Positions 34,723 to 44,324 of a stretch of DNA of 64,000 nucleotides are shown piece by piece; position 1 is the stretch's first letter; every line of letters starts with the position of its first letter. The DNA is from an uncultured Bacteroidales bacterium (GTDB lineage: Bacteria > Bacteroidota > Bacteroidia > Bacteroidales > Bacteroidaceae). Both the position numbers and the translations under genes were made by a program. The notes below the pieces were generated by a model. That model ran no database searches and was not told the DNA's origin. It was given only the letters and a program-made list of their open reading frames with translations. The stretch is from contig CALCYA010000096.1 of assembly GCA_937906165.1 (NCBI GenBank), positions 6,608 to 70,607 of the forward strand, read 5' to 3'.

Positions 34723-35592
34723 ATGAATATTCTTGTTACAGGGGCCAATGGCCAGTTGGGTTGCGAGATGCGCCGCCTTGGTGCGGTTTCTCCCAATAAC
34801 TACATCTTTACCGATGTTGCCGAGTTGGATATAACAGATAGTGATGCTGTAATGCGTGTGGTAAAGGAGTGTACAGTTGAGGCTATAGTGAACTGTGCTG
34901 CATATACAAACGTGGACAAGGCCGAGAGTGATGAGGATATGGCAGAGCTCATAAATGCTGTAGCTGTAGGTAATCTTGCCCGTGCCATGAAAGAGGTTGG
35001 AGGTACGCTCTTTCATGTTTCTACCGATTATGTGTTCGGTCGTGGGGGAAACACTCCCCGTACGGAGGATATGCCACTTGATCCGCTTGGCGTCTATGGC
35101 CGTACGAAACTGCATGGTGAGGAGGCTATCGCGCAGAGCGGATGCAAGGCGCTCATATTCCGTACAGCATGGCTGTACAGTGAGTTCGGGAACAACTTCC
35201 TTAAGACGATGATGCGCCTGACAGCCGAGAGAGAGCAGATTAACGTTGTGTTTGATCAGGTAGGTACTCCTACATATGCCGGTGACCTTGCGCTTGCGAT
35301 ATTCTCTATCATTGAGGCTGGGGTGTATGAGGGTAACGAGGGTATATATCATTTCTCGGATGAGGGTGTCTGCTCATGGTATGATTTTGCTGTTGAGATT
35401 GCAGCGGCCGCAGGCAACACTTCTTGCCGTATAAACCCATGTCACAGCAGTGAGTTCCCGTCACCTGTGACCCGTCCGCCTTACTCGGTACTCGACAAGA
35501 CAAAGATAAAGAATACATTTGATATCGATATTCCGCATTGGCGTGAGTCCATGGAGTATTGTATCAAAAGAATTAAAGCTAACAACAGATAA
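34723..35592 (+). CDS. rmlD: dTDP-4-dehydrorhamnose reductase
   Basis: A 289-residue NAD(P)H-dependent reductase, last step to dTDP-L-rhamnose. The ATG at 34723 (MNILVTGANGQLGCEM) is four bases past the rmlC stop and begins at the Rossmann motif; an alternative upstream frame would overlap rmlC. Further marks are NCAAYTNVDKAESD, STDYVFGR, the catalytic Y-x-x-x-K in YGRTKLHGEEA and RTAWLYSEFGNNF. Confidence 0.97.
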   Translation: MNILVTGANGQLGCEMRRLGAVSPNNYIFTDVAELDITDSDAVMRVVKECTVEAIVNCAAYTNVDKAESDEDMAELINAVAVGNLARAMKEVGGTLFHVSTDYVFGRGGNTPRTEDMPLDPLGVYGRTKLHGEEAIAQSGCKALIFRTAWLYSEFGNNFLKTMMRLTAEREQINVVFDQVGTPTYAGDLALAIFSIIEAGVYEGNEGIYHFSDEGVCSWYDFAVEIAAAAGNTSCRINPCHSSEFPSPVTRPPYSVLDKTKIKNTFDIDIPHWRESMEYCIKRIKANNR

Positions 35593-35603
35593 ATTTATAG
35601 GAT

Positions 35604-36740
35604 ATGAAACGCAGTATAATAGTAACCGGCGGTGCCGGCTTTATCGGTAGCCACGTGGTGCGCCTTTTCGTGAACAAGTATCCCGACTATCATATAATAA
35701 ATGTGGATAAGCTTACATATGCAGGCAACCTTGCAAACCTTAAAGATGTTGAGGATAAACCGAACTATACATTTGTAAAGGCAGATATATGTGATTATGA
35801 GCTGATGCTGCAGTTGATGAAGGAACATAATGTAGACGGCATAATTCATCTGGCAGCCGAGAGCCATGTGGACCGCTCCATCAAGGATCCGTTTACCTTT
35901 GCGCGTACAAACGTGATAGGTACTCTGTCGCTTTTGCAGGCTGCAAAGGTATATTGGGAATCTTTGCCCGAGAAGTATGAGGGCAAGCGCTTCTACCATA
36001 TTTCAACCGATGAGGTATACGGAGCACTTGAGCTGACACATCCCGAGGGTATTGAGCCCCCATTCACAACGACAGCTTCGTCGGGCGAGCATCATCTGGC
36101 TTATGGTGAGGATTTCTTCTACGAGACAACAAAGTATAATCCTCATAGCCCTTACTCTGCTTCAAAGGCAAGCAGCGACCACTTTGTACGTGCCTTCCAC
36201 GATACATACGGAATGCCAACCGTGGTGACAAACTGCTCGAACAATTATGGTCCATACCAGTTCCCCGAAAAGTTGATACCGCTCTTCATAAACAACATAC
36301 GTCACCGTAAACCATTGCCGGTATATGGTAAGGGCGAGAATGTACGTGACTGGTTGTATGTCGTTGACCATGCCCGTGCCATAGATGTGATTTTCCACAA
36401 CGGCAAGATTGCCGATACATACAACATCGGCGGCTTCAACGAGTGGAAGAATATCGATATCATAAAGGTGATAATAAGGACCGTTGACCGTATGTTGGGC
36501 AATCCTGAGGGTGCATCGCTTGACCTCATTACATACGTCACTGACCGTGCAGGGCACGACCTGCGTTATGCCATTGACTCTACAAAGTTGCAGCGTGAAC
36601 TCGGTTGGGAGCCCAGCTTGCAGTTCGAGGAGGGTATCGAGAAGACTGTGCAGTGGTATCTTGACAATCAGGAGTGGATGGACAATATCACCAGCGGTGA
36701 GTACGAGAAGTACTATGATGATATGTACAAGAACAGATAA
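35604..36740 (+). CDS. rmlB: dTDP-glucose 4,6-dehydratase
   Basis: A 378-residue extended SDR, second step of dTDP-L-rhamnose synthesis. TGGAGFIGSHVVRLFVNKYP binds NAD, HLAAESHVDRSI and STDEVYG are family-specific, and YSASKASSDHFVRAF carries the catalytic Y-x-x-x-K. The product NNYGPYQFPEKLIPLFINN region and WLYVVDHARAID are also standard. Last gene before the bidirectional terminator at 36772-36811. Confidence 0.97.
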   Translation: MKRSIIVTGGAGFIGSHVVRLFVNKYPDYHIINVDKLTYAGNLANLKDVEDKPNYTFVKADICDYELMLQLMKEHNVDGIIHLAAESHVDRSIKDPFTFARTNVIGTLSLLQAAKVYWESLPEKYEGKRFYHISTDEVYGALELTHPEGIEPPFTTTASSGEHHLAYGEDFFYETTKYNPHSPYSASKASSDHFVRAFHDTYGMPTVVTNCSNNYGPYQFPEKLIPLFINNIRHRKPLPVYGKGENVRDWLYVVDHARAIDVIFHNGKIADTYNIGGFNEWKNIDIIKVIIRTVDRMLGNPEGASLDLITYVTDRAGHDLRYAIDSTKLQRELGWEPSLQFEEGIEKTVQWYLDNQEWMDNITSGEYEKYYDDMYKNR

Positions 36741-36771
36741 GATAGAAGTTGGACTTTACATGAAGTCTAAA

Positions 36772-36811
36772 CATAAAAATAACGGTGTCGTCAGACACCG
36801 TTATTTTTATG
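36772..36811. terminator. Bidirectional terminator between rmlB and the PorT-like gene
   Basis: CATAAAAATAACGGTGTC and GACACCGTTATTTTTATG form an 18-bp perfect stem around a 4-nt loop, with A/T tails on both sides. It serves convergent genes ending at 36740 and 36823. Confidence 0.92.
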
Positions 36812-36822
36812 TTGTTGCTCTC

Positions 36823-37509
36823 TTATTTGAATATCGGTATCGAATATCCGAGCCTGGCTGTTATCGTCTGGTTGGCCGAGCGGCCGAAATCATCGAGTTT
36901 GGAGTTGTTGAAAATGTCGGCAAGACCATAATAGTAACGTCCTTCAATAAAGAAATTACCGGCTTTTGTCTTCAGCTCAATTCCTGCACCACCGACTATG
37001 CCGTAGTCGAATTTGTTGTAAACTTCCTTGCCGTATACGGGTTGCAGTGTGGCGGGGCGTTCTTCTGGTTTCCAGTTGCCCTCGTATGTCTCATTGTCAC
37101 TGATGAAGAACCCGAACTGCGGGCCCAAATTGATGAAGAACTGGAATCCTTTCTCCTCCTTGCCCCATGACAGGTGTGCCAATAAGGGTATTTCAATATA
37201 GTTCAACTGTCTGTAATATCTGTTGTCGGTACCGTCGTCAAAATCCTCTTCCCAGCCTCGTTGTGAGAAGTTTACCTCTATCTGTGCGGCACAAATCATA
37301 CTGAAATACTTCTCGCTGGTGTAGCGCAGGCTTATACCGCCATTGATGCCGTTGAACAGCTTTTGGCGCATTGAAGGCTGGAAATCTACCTTGTTCAGGT
37401 TGAGGCCGCCCGCAACGCCAATCTCAAGCATCCTGCGAGGCTCTTCTATCTGTGCCGATACATTTGCGGCAAACAGTGCTATTGCTATTATGCTTAAAAT
37501 TCTTCGCAT
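36823..37509 (-). CDS. PorT-like outer-membrane beta-barrel protein
   Basis: A 228-residue outer-membrane protein. Signal peptide MRRILSIIAIALFAANVSA-Q is followed by alternating strands: MLEIGVAGGLNLNKVDF, GINGGISLRYTSEKYF, GFQFFINLGPQFGFF and a C-terminal LGYSIPIF-K. This is the small eight-strand barrel family with PorT of type IX secretion as the best-known relative; many members have other, unknown roles. Its start overlaps the end of the upstream LysM gene by 16 bases, so the two are probably co-translated. Confidence 0.8.
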   Translation of the reverse strand: MRRILSIIAIALFAANVSAQIEEPRRMLEIGVAGGLNLNKVDFQPSMRQKLFNGINGGISLRYTSEKYFSMICAAQIEVNFSQRGWEEDFDDGTDNRYYRQLNYIEIPLLAHLSWGKEEKGFQFFINLGPQFGFFISDNETYEGNWKPEERPATLQPVYGKEVYNKFDYGIVGGAGIELKTKAGNFFIEGRYYYGLADIFNNSKLDDFGRSANQTITARLGYSIPIFK

Positions 37510-39365
37510 TTGTCAAGGTCTATCTTTTCAATGTTATACTCTCTTGTATAGTGGATGAAGAAGAGCTTCTTGTTCATCATGGCCCCTTGGCCATCAAGTC
37601 GCTCGAACTTGAAGCCCGACTGCAAAGGTGCAAACTGCAATTCGTTTATCTTCTGTGGCATCTGGCTGCCGTAGAGGATTGTCGCAAGCAGGAACTGGTA
37701 ACCGATGTCGTAACCCAACATTCCGTAGCGCGGGTATATTTTCTGCAGGTCGCGGTTGTACCAACGGATGAAGTCGTTCTGGAATCTTGTAGCCTCGGGC
37801 AGTGAGAAGTGTGTGAAGAATGTCGCATAGAAGTATGTGTCTACCTCATACAGCTGCTCGCGTGCCTGCTGTGCGTAAACTTGCCACTCGGGGTATCCGA
37901 ACAGCTTGAAATCGTTCATCAGGGCGGTGTCCAGCACGTTTGCCATAACCATGCTTGGCAGAATCCTGTTGAGTGTCTCTTTTGATGATGACATCGGGAT
38001 GATGATGTTCTCTTTGCCTTCTGCCGCTAATGATGTAAAAGGCAGGACAATACCATCTTCCTCTTCTTCAATGTCTTTTTCGTTGAAGGCTATCTGCCCC
38101 ATCTGCACAGTGGTGTAGGGGATGCTGTTCCTGTCGAGTTCCACGGTCAGCGCCTTTATGAAGTCGCGTTTGTTGCTCTTTATGGTGTCTTCTACAAAGA
38201 TGACATTGGCATTGGGGAATGTTGTCACGAAATTACGTGCAACATCGGGCAATACAGCGGCCTGGAGTGTGTTCACGAAGAATGCCATCGGGTTGTTGGA
38301 CAGTTCGTCCTTCTTGTTTGAGAAAGGTATCACAAGTGGAATCTCCTTCTCTTTGGCGAACTTGCCCAACTCCTTGTTGTGATTGGGGTAGTATGCACCG
38401 ATAATGAGGTCCATCTTGTCGAGGGCACCGCTTGACAACAGGTCATTGAGGCTCTTGTCCTTGAATCCTGTGTCGAATGTATTTATCTCCATGGAGTGTC
38501 CCTCTCGTTTCAGTCTCTCGACGGCCATGAGGAATCCCTGATAGAACTCCACCATACGTCCCTGCTCTTCGGGTGAGTAGCGGTCGAGCAGGAAGGGCAG
38601 TACAACGGCAATACGTGTGTCGCCGTCACCGAAACGGTCGTACACCTCTTCTTTCTCCGGCTCAACTACGGGTGTGTTGACTATGAGCTCCTTGTATTCA
38701 ACAACATCGTCCTTGGCGCTCCTCTTTGCAGGAATGTTGACAATCATCTTGCGTTTTACCTCCTTGCCTACTAGCTCGGGGTTTACCTTGAGGAAATCCT
38801 CGACGCTTACCTCGTATTTCTTGCATATCTTTTCAATGGTCTCGCGTCTCTTGACTTTGTGGGTCTTTTCAATCTTTGGGGTATAGTCCTTTTCTACAGT
38901 CACAAACTTGAATGAAGTCTCCTTCTTTGTTCCGGATGTTCTGATATTCTGGTTGGGGATGACGATCTCCTTGCCCACCGGAAAATTGTTTATCGATAGG
39001 CCCGGGTTCGCTGCGCATATCTCATCGGGAGTGACACCATACTTTTTGCCCAAGCTGAAAAGAGTCTCCTTGCTGCGGATAGTGTGATATAGTTTTCCGT
39101 TGCGCACTACATCCTCATCGCTTGAACTCTTTGCACTTGCTTTCTGTTTGGGGATTCTCAGGGTCTGGCCTATCGAGAGTTTCTTCGCACTTCCCGGGTT
39201 GTGTCTTACAATGACTTCGACTGTGGTGTCGTACATCTTCGAGATTGAGAAGAGTGTCTGGCCCTGTGCAACCTTATGGTTGATGAACTCCCCGTTCTGT
39301 GCATTGGCAACAGCTGTGAATATGAACAGGGCAAAAAGAATGAGTATATGTCTGAAATTTTTCAT
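37494..39365 (-). CDS. Exported LysM protein fused to a periplasmic-binding-protein-like domain
   Basis: A 623-residue envelope protein. ATG 39365 gives signal peptide MKNFRHILILFALFIFTAVA-NAQ; an upstream in-frame ATG at 39407 lacks one. Three LysM repeats that bind peptidoglycan follow (HKVAQGQTLFSISKMYDTTV, then YHTIRSKETLFSLGKKYGVT, then KVKRRETIEKICKKYEVSV), ending at about residue 190. The rest, from about 230 (TRIAVVLPFLLDRYSPEEQG), resembles the type I periplasmic receptor fold (Peripla_BP_6), as in LppC/LpoA-like regulators. A role in cell-wall synthesis control is plausible but inferred. Followed by the PorT-like gene with a 16-base overlap. Confidence 0.84.
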   Translation of the reverse strand: MKNFRHILILFALFIFTAVANAQNGEFINHKVAQGQTLFSISKMYDTTVEVIVRHNPGSAKKLSIGQTLRIPKQKASAKSSSDEDVVRNGKLYHTIRSKETLFSLGKKYGVTPDEICAANPGLSINNFPVGKEIVIPNQNIRTSGTKKETSFKFVTVEKDYTPKIEKTHKVKRRETIEKICKKYEVSVEDFLKVNPELVGKEVKRKMIVNIPAKRSAKDDVVEYKELIVNTPVVEPEKEEVYDRFGDGDTRIAVVLPFLLDRYSPEEQGRMVEFYQGFLMAVERLKREGHSMEINTFDTGFKDKSLNDLLSSGALDKMDLIIGAYYPNHNKELGKFAKEKEIPLVIPFSNKKDELSNNPMAFFVNTLQAAVLPDVARNFVTTFPNANVIFVEDTIKSNKRDFIKALTVELDRNSIPYTTVQMGQIAFNEKDIEEEEDGIVLPFTSLAAEGKENIIIPMSSSKETLNRILPSMVMANVLDTALMNDFKLFGYPEWQVYAQQAREQLYEVDTYFYATFFTHFSLPEATRFQNDFIRWYNRDLQKIYPRYGMLGYDIGYQFLLATILYGSQMPQKINELQFAPLQSGFKFERLDGQGAMMNKKLFFIHYTREYNIEKIDLDKCEEF

Positions 39366-39424
39366 GTCTGTAGATTCCTTGTTTGTTTGTTGCAATGCGG
39401 AGTGCACACTACCGCAAATCTATG

Positions 39425-39432
39425 CGAAGATA
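39425..39432 (-). promoter_or_regulatory. Possible promoter -7 box TATCTTCG for the LysM gene
   Basis: On minus TATCTTCG, seven of eight matches to TAnnTTTG, about 60 bases before the ATG at 39365. Confidence 0.4.
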
Positions 39433-39558
39433 CAACATAATTATCAAAATATGAATATAATGTCCCGAAAAACTGAAGCTCTTTCTCCCTTTCTCGTTTG
39501 ATAATGTATAAGAAACTTAAAAGTGGAGGCTTGTTGCTGTTTTGTCGGTTGGATTTAT

Positions 39559-39566
39559 TATTTTTG
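39559..39566 (+). promoter_or_regulatory. Promoter -7 box TATTTTTG for the T9SS-type-B gene
   Basis: TATTTTTG, full TAnnTTTG match, 74 bases before the ATG at 39641 in the divergent gap. Confidence 0.45.
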
Positions 39567-39640
39567 TTTTTTGGAATGTACGGAGCCGGTTACGTACTAA
39601 TTGCCGGTTTCTTGCGTTAATGATTTAAGATTGTATATTT

Positions 39641-40369
39641 ATGAAAAGATACTTGCTGATGTTGCTGTTGCTCCTGTTTGTTTTTAGTGTGGGGGCACAG
39701 GTGAATATTGAGGCTCCGGAGCCTTATGCCGAGGTAACCGATAAGGATGGTGAGATGAGTGAGCTCTCGGCCGGTGGTGAGTTCTCGGGCGAGGCACCCG
39801 TAGTGCTCAAACTGTATGCCAATGCCGAGGAGGTTGACGGTTACTCTCTTGTCTGTTCATGGGAGTTCTTCAAGGAGGGCGAGACGGAGCCATATCTCGT
39901 ACGCTATGACAATGAAGTGGAGATTGAACTCCGTGAGAGCGGTGCAACTATTGTACAGCCTGTGATAGTATATACAAGCCGGGCGGATAGCGAGATTTAC
40001 TGGGAGTTCGGCGCCGAGGTGTATGAACCTTTCCGCGTGGTGCTTTCCGAGTCGAACCTTGAAGCACCCAATGCTTTCTCGCCCAATGGTGACGGCATAA
40101 ATGACTATTACAACGTGTTCAACGTTAAGTCCATAGTATCATTCAGCGGTGCGATATACAACCGTTGGGGCCAGCAGCTCTATTCGTGGGGCATTGACCA
40201 GATAGGCTGTGAGGATTGCGGTTGGGACGGAACATACAAGGGAAAGCCTGTTAAGCCCGGTGTCTACTATGTTGTGATAGATGCCAAAGGTGCCGATGGC
40301 ATCAGGTATGAGATACGTCGCGATGTTAACCTGCTCCGTGGATATACCGAGGAGACTGCTGCACCCTAA
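39641..40369 (+). CDS. Secreted protein with type IX secretion type B C-terminal domain
   Basis: A 242-residue exported protein. Signal peptide MKRYLLMLLLLLFVFSVGA-Q. Residues about 20-140 are an acidic beta-rich region (GSTs such as SAGGEFSGEAPVVLKLYANA). From about residue 144 it carries the gliding-motility-associated/CHU_C domain: APNAFSPNGDGINDYYNVF, IYNRWGQQLYSWG, GWDGTYKGKPVKPGVYYVVI. In type IX systems this domain is the sorting signal of surface-bound proteins. No other T9SS genes are in the window. It precedes uvrA by 16 bases and may share its transcript, although functions seem unrelated. Confidence 0.82.
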   Translation: MKRYLLMLLLLLFVFSVGAQVNIEAPEPYAEVTDKDGEMSELSAGGEFSGEAPVVLKLYANAEEVDGYSLVCSWEFFKEGETEPYLVRYDNEVEIELRESGATIVQPVIVYTSRADSEIYWEFGAEVYEPFRVVLSESNLEAPNAFSPNGDGINDYYNVFNVKSIVSFSGAIYNRWGQQLYSWGIDQIGCEDCGWDGTYKGKPVKPGVYYVVIDAKGADGIRYEIRRDVNLLRGYTEETAAP

Positions 40370-40385
40370 AACAAATAGATGAGCA

Positions 40386-43217
40386 ATGATGAGCAAAGCA
40401 GAAGAGGAAAAGGGAAAGATTGAGGTGTTCGGCGCGCGTGTGCATAACCTCAAGAATATTGATGTGGAGATACCGCATGATTCGTTGACTGTTGTCACGG
40501 GCCTCAGCGGTAGCGGAAAGTCTTCATTGGCTTTTGATACGATATTTGCCGAGGGGCAGCGCCGTTACCTTGAGACGTTCTCTACCTATGCGCGAAACTT
40601 CCTCGGTGGCATGGAGCGCCCCGATGTGGACAAGATAACAGGCTTGAGTCCTGTGATATCCATTGAACAGAAGACTACCAACAAGAATCCCCGTTCCACA
40701 GTTGGTACAACAACCGAAATATATGACTATCTGCGTTTGCTCTTTTCCCGTGCAGCCGATGCTTACTCTTACCTGTCGGGTGAGAAGATGGTGAAGTATA
40801 CCGAAGAGCAGATCCTTGACCTCATTCTCAATGATTACGACGGCAAGAAGATATATATGCTTGCGCCCCTCGTAAAGGCGCGCAAGGGACATTACAAGGA
40901 ACTCTTTGAGCAGATGATGCGCAAAGGTTACCTGAACGTTCGCATCGATGGCGAATTGTGCGAGATGTCGCGCGGTATGATGCTCGAACGTTACAAGAAC
41001 CACGATATCGAGGTTGTAGTTGACAAGCTCGCGGTGGATGCAAAGGACACTCAGCGTCTAAAGCAGAGCCTTGCAACGACATTGGCGCAGGGCGACGGTC
41101 TTATAATGATTATGGAGATGCCGTCGGGTACGGTGCGTCACTACAGCAAGCGCCTTATGTGTCCTGTGACAGGCCTTTCATATAAGGAACCCGATCCGCA
41201 TAACTTCTCTTTCAACTCTCCGCAGGGCTTCTGTCCCAAGTGTAAAGGATTGGGCGTGGTGAGTCAGGTGGATGTCGACAAGGTGGTGCCCGACCGTTCT
41301 CTGTCGGTCTATGACGGTGCATTGGCGCCGTTGGGTAAATATCGACGCTCGTCAATCTTCCAGCAGATTGAGGCTGTGCTTGCAAGGTACGATGCCGATC
41401 TCAAGACTCCGGTTGAGCAGTTGGGCGATGAGGCGATAGACGAGATACTTTACGGCTCGCCTGTTCCTCTCAAACTGAATAACTCCTCGGAGATGTTCTA
41501 CGACAGCATAGCGACATATGACGGTCTTGTCAAATATATACAGCAGCAGAAGGATACCAGTGTTTCGGCGAAGGAGATGCGTTGGGCCGAGCAGTTCTCG
41601 GTGATGCATACCTGTCCCGAGTGTGGCGGCGCACGTCTTAACAAGGAGGCATTGCATTACCGCTTGGGTGGCAAGAATATTGCCGAGCTTGCCTCAATGG
41701 ATATTTCGCAGCTTCACGAATGGCTGAAGAATGTTGACGCGCAACTCAGCGACAAACAGCGTGCCATTGCCGGTGAGATAATCAAGGAGATACAGTCGCG
41801 CATAGGCTTCCTGCTCGATGTGGGCTTGGGTTACCTGTCGCTGAACCGTGCTTCGGCATCGTTGTCGGGCGGTGAGGGTCAGCGCATACGTCTTGCCACG
41901 CAGGTAGGCTCCCAGCTTGTTAATGTGTTCTACATCCTTGACGAGCCGAGCATCGGACTGCATCCGCGCGATAACGACAGGCTCATAAACTCTCTCAAGA
42001 GTCTGCGTGACATAGGCAATACGGTGATTGTTGTTGAGCACGACCGTGACATAATGCTTGCGGCCGACTATGTGATAGACCTCGGCCCCAAGGCTGGCCG
42101 CAAGGGTGGTGAGGTTGTCTTTGCCGGCACTCCCGAGCAGATGCTCAAGGGCGATACCATGACGGCACGTTTCCTCAACGGTAAGGAGCGGATTGAAGTT
42201 CCTGCCAAGCGTCGTGAGGGTAACGGCCATTCCATAAGGATTTTCGGTGCGCGTGGCAATAACCTCAAGAATATCGACGTCGAGTTCCCGTTGGGTAAGC
42301 TCATATGTGTCACAGGTGTTTCGGGTGGCGGAAAGTCCTCGCTCGTGAATGACACTCTTCAGCCGATTCTTGCCAAACATTTCTATCGCGCATTGCGCGA
42401 GCCGTTGCCGTATGACCGCATTGAGGGCATTGAGCACATTGACAAGATTGTGGATGTTGACCAGTCACCGTTGGGGCGCACTCCGCGTTCCAACCCTGCT
42501 ACATATACAGGAGTCTTCTCCGATATACGTAACCTGTTTGTAGACCTTCCCGAGGCGAAAATCCGCGGCTACAAACCCGGACGTTTCTCGTTCAATGTGT
42601 CGGGCGGACGCTGTGAGGCCTGCAGCGGTAACGGCTACAAGACGCTTGAGATGAATTTTCTTCCCGACGTGATGGTACCTTGTGAGGTGTGCCACGGCAA
42701 ACGTTACAACCGCGAGACACTGGAGGTACGTTACAAGGGGAAATCCATTGCCGATGTGCTCGACATGACAATAAACATGGCTGTGGAGTTCTTTGAGAAC
42801 GTTCCAACGATCCTCAACAAGATAAAGGTGTTGCAGGATGTGGGCCTCGGTTACATAAAGCTGGGGCAACCGTCTACGACGCTCTCGGGTGGTGAGAGCC
42901 AGCGTGTGAAACTGGCGACAGAACTCTCAAAACGTGATACTGGCAAGACGCTTTATTTGCTCGATGAGCCTACGACCGGCTTGCATTTCGAGGATATACG
43001 TGTGCTCATGGGAGTGGTGAACCGACTGGTCGACAAAGGCAATACCGTAATAATCATTGAACATAACCTTGATGTGATAAAGATGGCCGACTACATCATC
43101 GATATGGGCCCCGAGGGTGGCCGCGACGGCGGTATGGTCATGGCTGCCGGCACTCCCGAGGAGATTGTTGCCAAAGGGGTAGGGCGCACGGCGCCTTATC
43201 TGGCGAAGGAGTTGTAA
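40386..43217 (+). CDS. uvrA: Excinuclease ABC subunit A
   Basis: A 943-residue DNA-damage-recognition ATPase of nucleotide excision repair. Two ABC modules are complete: Walker [14 protein letters not shown] near residue 38 and [13 protein letters not shown] in the second half, signatures [12 protein letters not shown] and [12 protein letters not shown], Walker [12 protein letters not shown] and [11 protein letters not shown]. The C-terminal zinc finger ([10 protein letters not shown]...[10 protein letters not shown]) is intact. In the first zinc module the first pair reads C-P-V-T-G, so the second Cys of the usual CxxC is Thr, while the later CPKCKG pair remains. Two adjacent ATG codons (40386, 40389) can serve as start. 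Confidence 0.97.
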   Translation: MMSKAEEEKGKIEVFGARVHNLKNIDVEIPHDSLTVVTGLSGSGKSSLAFDTIFAEGQRRYLETFSTYARNFLGGMERPDVDKITGLSPVISIEQKTTNKNPRSTVGTTTEIYDYLRLLFSRAADAYSYLSGEKMVKYTEEQILDLILNDYDGKKIYMLAPLVKARKGHYKELFEQMMRKGYLNVRIDGELCEMSRGMMLERYKNHDIEVVVDKLAVDAKDTQRLKQSLATTLAQGDGLIMIMEMPSGTVRHYSKRLMCPVTGLSYKEPDPHNFSFNSPQGFCPKCKGLGVVSQVDVDKVVPDRSLSVYDGALAPLGKYRRSSIFQQIEAVLARYDADLKTPVEQLGDEAIDEILYGSPVPLKLNNSSEMFYDSIATYDGLVKYIQQQKDTSVSAKEMRWAEQFSVMHTCPECGGARLNKEALHYRLGGKNIAELASMDISQLHEWLKNVDAQLSDKQRAIAGEIIKEIQSRIGFLLDVGLGYLSLNRASASLSGGEGQRIRLATQVGSQLVNVFYILDEPSIGLHPRDNDRLINSLKSLRDIGNTVIVVEHDRDIMLAADYVIDLGPKAGRKGGEVVFAGTPEQMLKGDTMTARFLNGKERIEVPAKRREGNGHSIRIFGARGNNLKNIDVEFPLGKLICVTGVSGGGKSSLVNDTLQPILAKHFYRALREPLPYDRIEGIEHIDKIVDVDQSPLGRTPRSNPATYTGVFSDIRNLFVDLPEAKIRGYKPGRFSFNVSGGRCEACSGNGYKTLEMNFLPDVMVPCEVCHGKRYNRETLEVRYKGKSIADVLDMTINMAVEFFENVPTILNKIKVLQDVGLGYIKLGQPSTTLSGGESQRVKLATELSKRDTGKTLYLLDEPTTGLHFEDIRVLMGVVNRLVDKGNTVIIIEHNLDVIKMADYIIDMGPEGGRDGGMVMAAGTPEEIVAKGVGRTAPYLAKEL

Positions 43218-43313
43218 CGATTAAGGGTGAAGGCTGCGAGTAAGCGAGTGTGAGCAAAATATATTTTGCTCTCACAGCGAGCGGAAGCAGGCTCAAGCCC
43301 AAAGGGCTTAACG
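43215..43313 (+). repeat. Structured intergenic repeat, copy B
   Basis: This begins directly after uvrA. TAACGATTAAGG starts it, then AAGGCTGCGAGTAAGCGAG, a hairpin GTGAGCAAAAT/ATTTTGCTCTCAC (43249-43275), the block ACAGCGAGCGGAAGCAG and a second hairpin AAGCCC-AAA-GGGCTT (43295-43309). It is the inverted orientation of the copies at 49012 and 50290, with a different stem sequence in the first hairpin. Confidence 0.75.
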
Positions 43314-43379
43314 AGGAACGGGTGAGAGGTTAGAGGGAGTAAAGCAGAGAAGGACACAAGCCTTTATATTAAATTTCGC

Positions 43380-43790
43380 TATTAATTCCGGGAATTATTT
43401 TAAAACAGATTCACAGTGCTCCTCATGATAAGAGGGCAGTGCGAAGCCACAGCACTGCGTTGCTTTCAGCGAGCTTTGTATGCGCTCGTTGTGTGTGTAA
43501 GCGAGCTTCCACCCACTCGCTGCCACAAACCTTGCGACGACGGTACCTTTAGGTACCCAAAGGAGTCTCCGAAGAAGCCCTGTCACGAAGTGACTGAGGA
43601 GTAGAAAACAGAGAAAAGACATACAGGCCTTGGCTGCGCTCCCTTAATAAAACTCCTCTACCGCAAGCGGTTCCACGGGCTGCTTCACTTTTCAAACTCC
43701 TATGTCACAATTCTTCGCTTGTGCCACCTTCTCTATAAACAGAGAGGACACAGCTGTCACAAAGTGATTGAGGGTTATGTTTCGTTGAAT
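43380..43790. other. Non-coding stretch with many small dyads
   Basis: No gene is supported in 43314-43912. The stretch contains GGTACC-TTTA-GGTACC (43540-43556 region), GTCAC-GAA-GTGAC (near 43582), a second GTCAC-AAA-GTGATT (near 43756) and scattered GAGCGAG/CTCGC words. It resembles eroded repeat DNA rather than a gene. Confidence 0.5.
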
Positions 43791-43800
43791 ATTAGACATT

Positions 43801-43865
43801 TCTGTCATCTCGACAACTGAAAGGAGGAGAGATCTCTCGTCGCTACGCTCGCTCGAGATGACAGA
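43801..43865. repeat. 13-bp inverted repeat with 39-nt interior
   Basis: TCTGTCATCTCGA at 43801-43813 is repeated inverted at 43853-43865 (TCGAGATGACAGA). The interior holds a shorter palindromic core (GAGAGATCTCTC). It lies 48 bases beyond the stop of the lipoprotein gene and could end its transcript. Confidence 0.7.
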
Positions 43866-43912
43866 ACTTCGTGTTTGGCGTGTCTTGCCGGAGCCTCCAC
43901 TGCATGGAGATT

Positions 43913-44287
43913 TTAGAACTTTTTAAAAGTAAGTGTCGCGTCTTTTGAACGCAGTATCATGCCGTTGCGGTCAAGGTGCAGAACCCCAAAACGTTCGTCT
44001 TCGGGGTTGAAAAGACCATAGTGCTGTGGTTCCTTGGGCAATGTTATCAGTTGCACGAAGAGTGAATCTTTTACATGCTGGAAGCGTCCATAGCCTTCGC
44101 CAATCTTTATCAGGTCAAGCTGCACGGCCCAGAACAGGCTCTTGTTGCGGTTGTTTATTACAGTGCTGTCCGCAGTAAGTTCCACTTGCATCAGTTTCCA
44201 ATAACCGCCAAGGTCTCCGTTGTGGTCTTCTTTTTGGCACGATGCCAATATCGCAGCTGCAAGCAGTGTGTATATAATCTTTTTCAT
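43913..44287 (-). CDS. Small lipoprotein, lipocalin-like
   Basis: A 124-residue predicted lipoprotein: MKKIIYTLLAAAILASC has a clear lipobox with Cys17. The mature part opens GDLGGYWKLMQVELTADSTV and continues in beta-strand-rich fashion (LFWAVQLDLIKIG, GVLHLDRNGMILRS), resembling the small lipocalin-like lipoproteins of Bacteroidota. Function unknown. It follows the Wzi gene by about 37 bases on the same strand, so it may be co-transcribed with capsule genes. Confidence 0.7.
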   Translation of the reverse strand: MKKIIYTLLAAAILASCQKEDHNGDLGGYWKLMQVELTADSTVINNRNKSLFWAVQLDLIKIGEGYGRFQHVKDSLFVQLITLPKEPQHYGLFNPEDERFGVLHLDRNGMILRSKDATLTFKKF

Positions 44288-44324
44288 CTTCTTTTTATTA
44301 TAAATTCAAACAGCCTCCTGTCCT

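Noticed and set aside
36484..37170. 228-codon open frame on plus spanning rmlB end and the PorT-like gene
   Set aside because: It crosses the bidirectional terminator and overlaps two supported genes in other frames.
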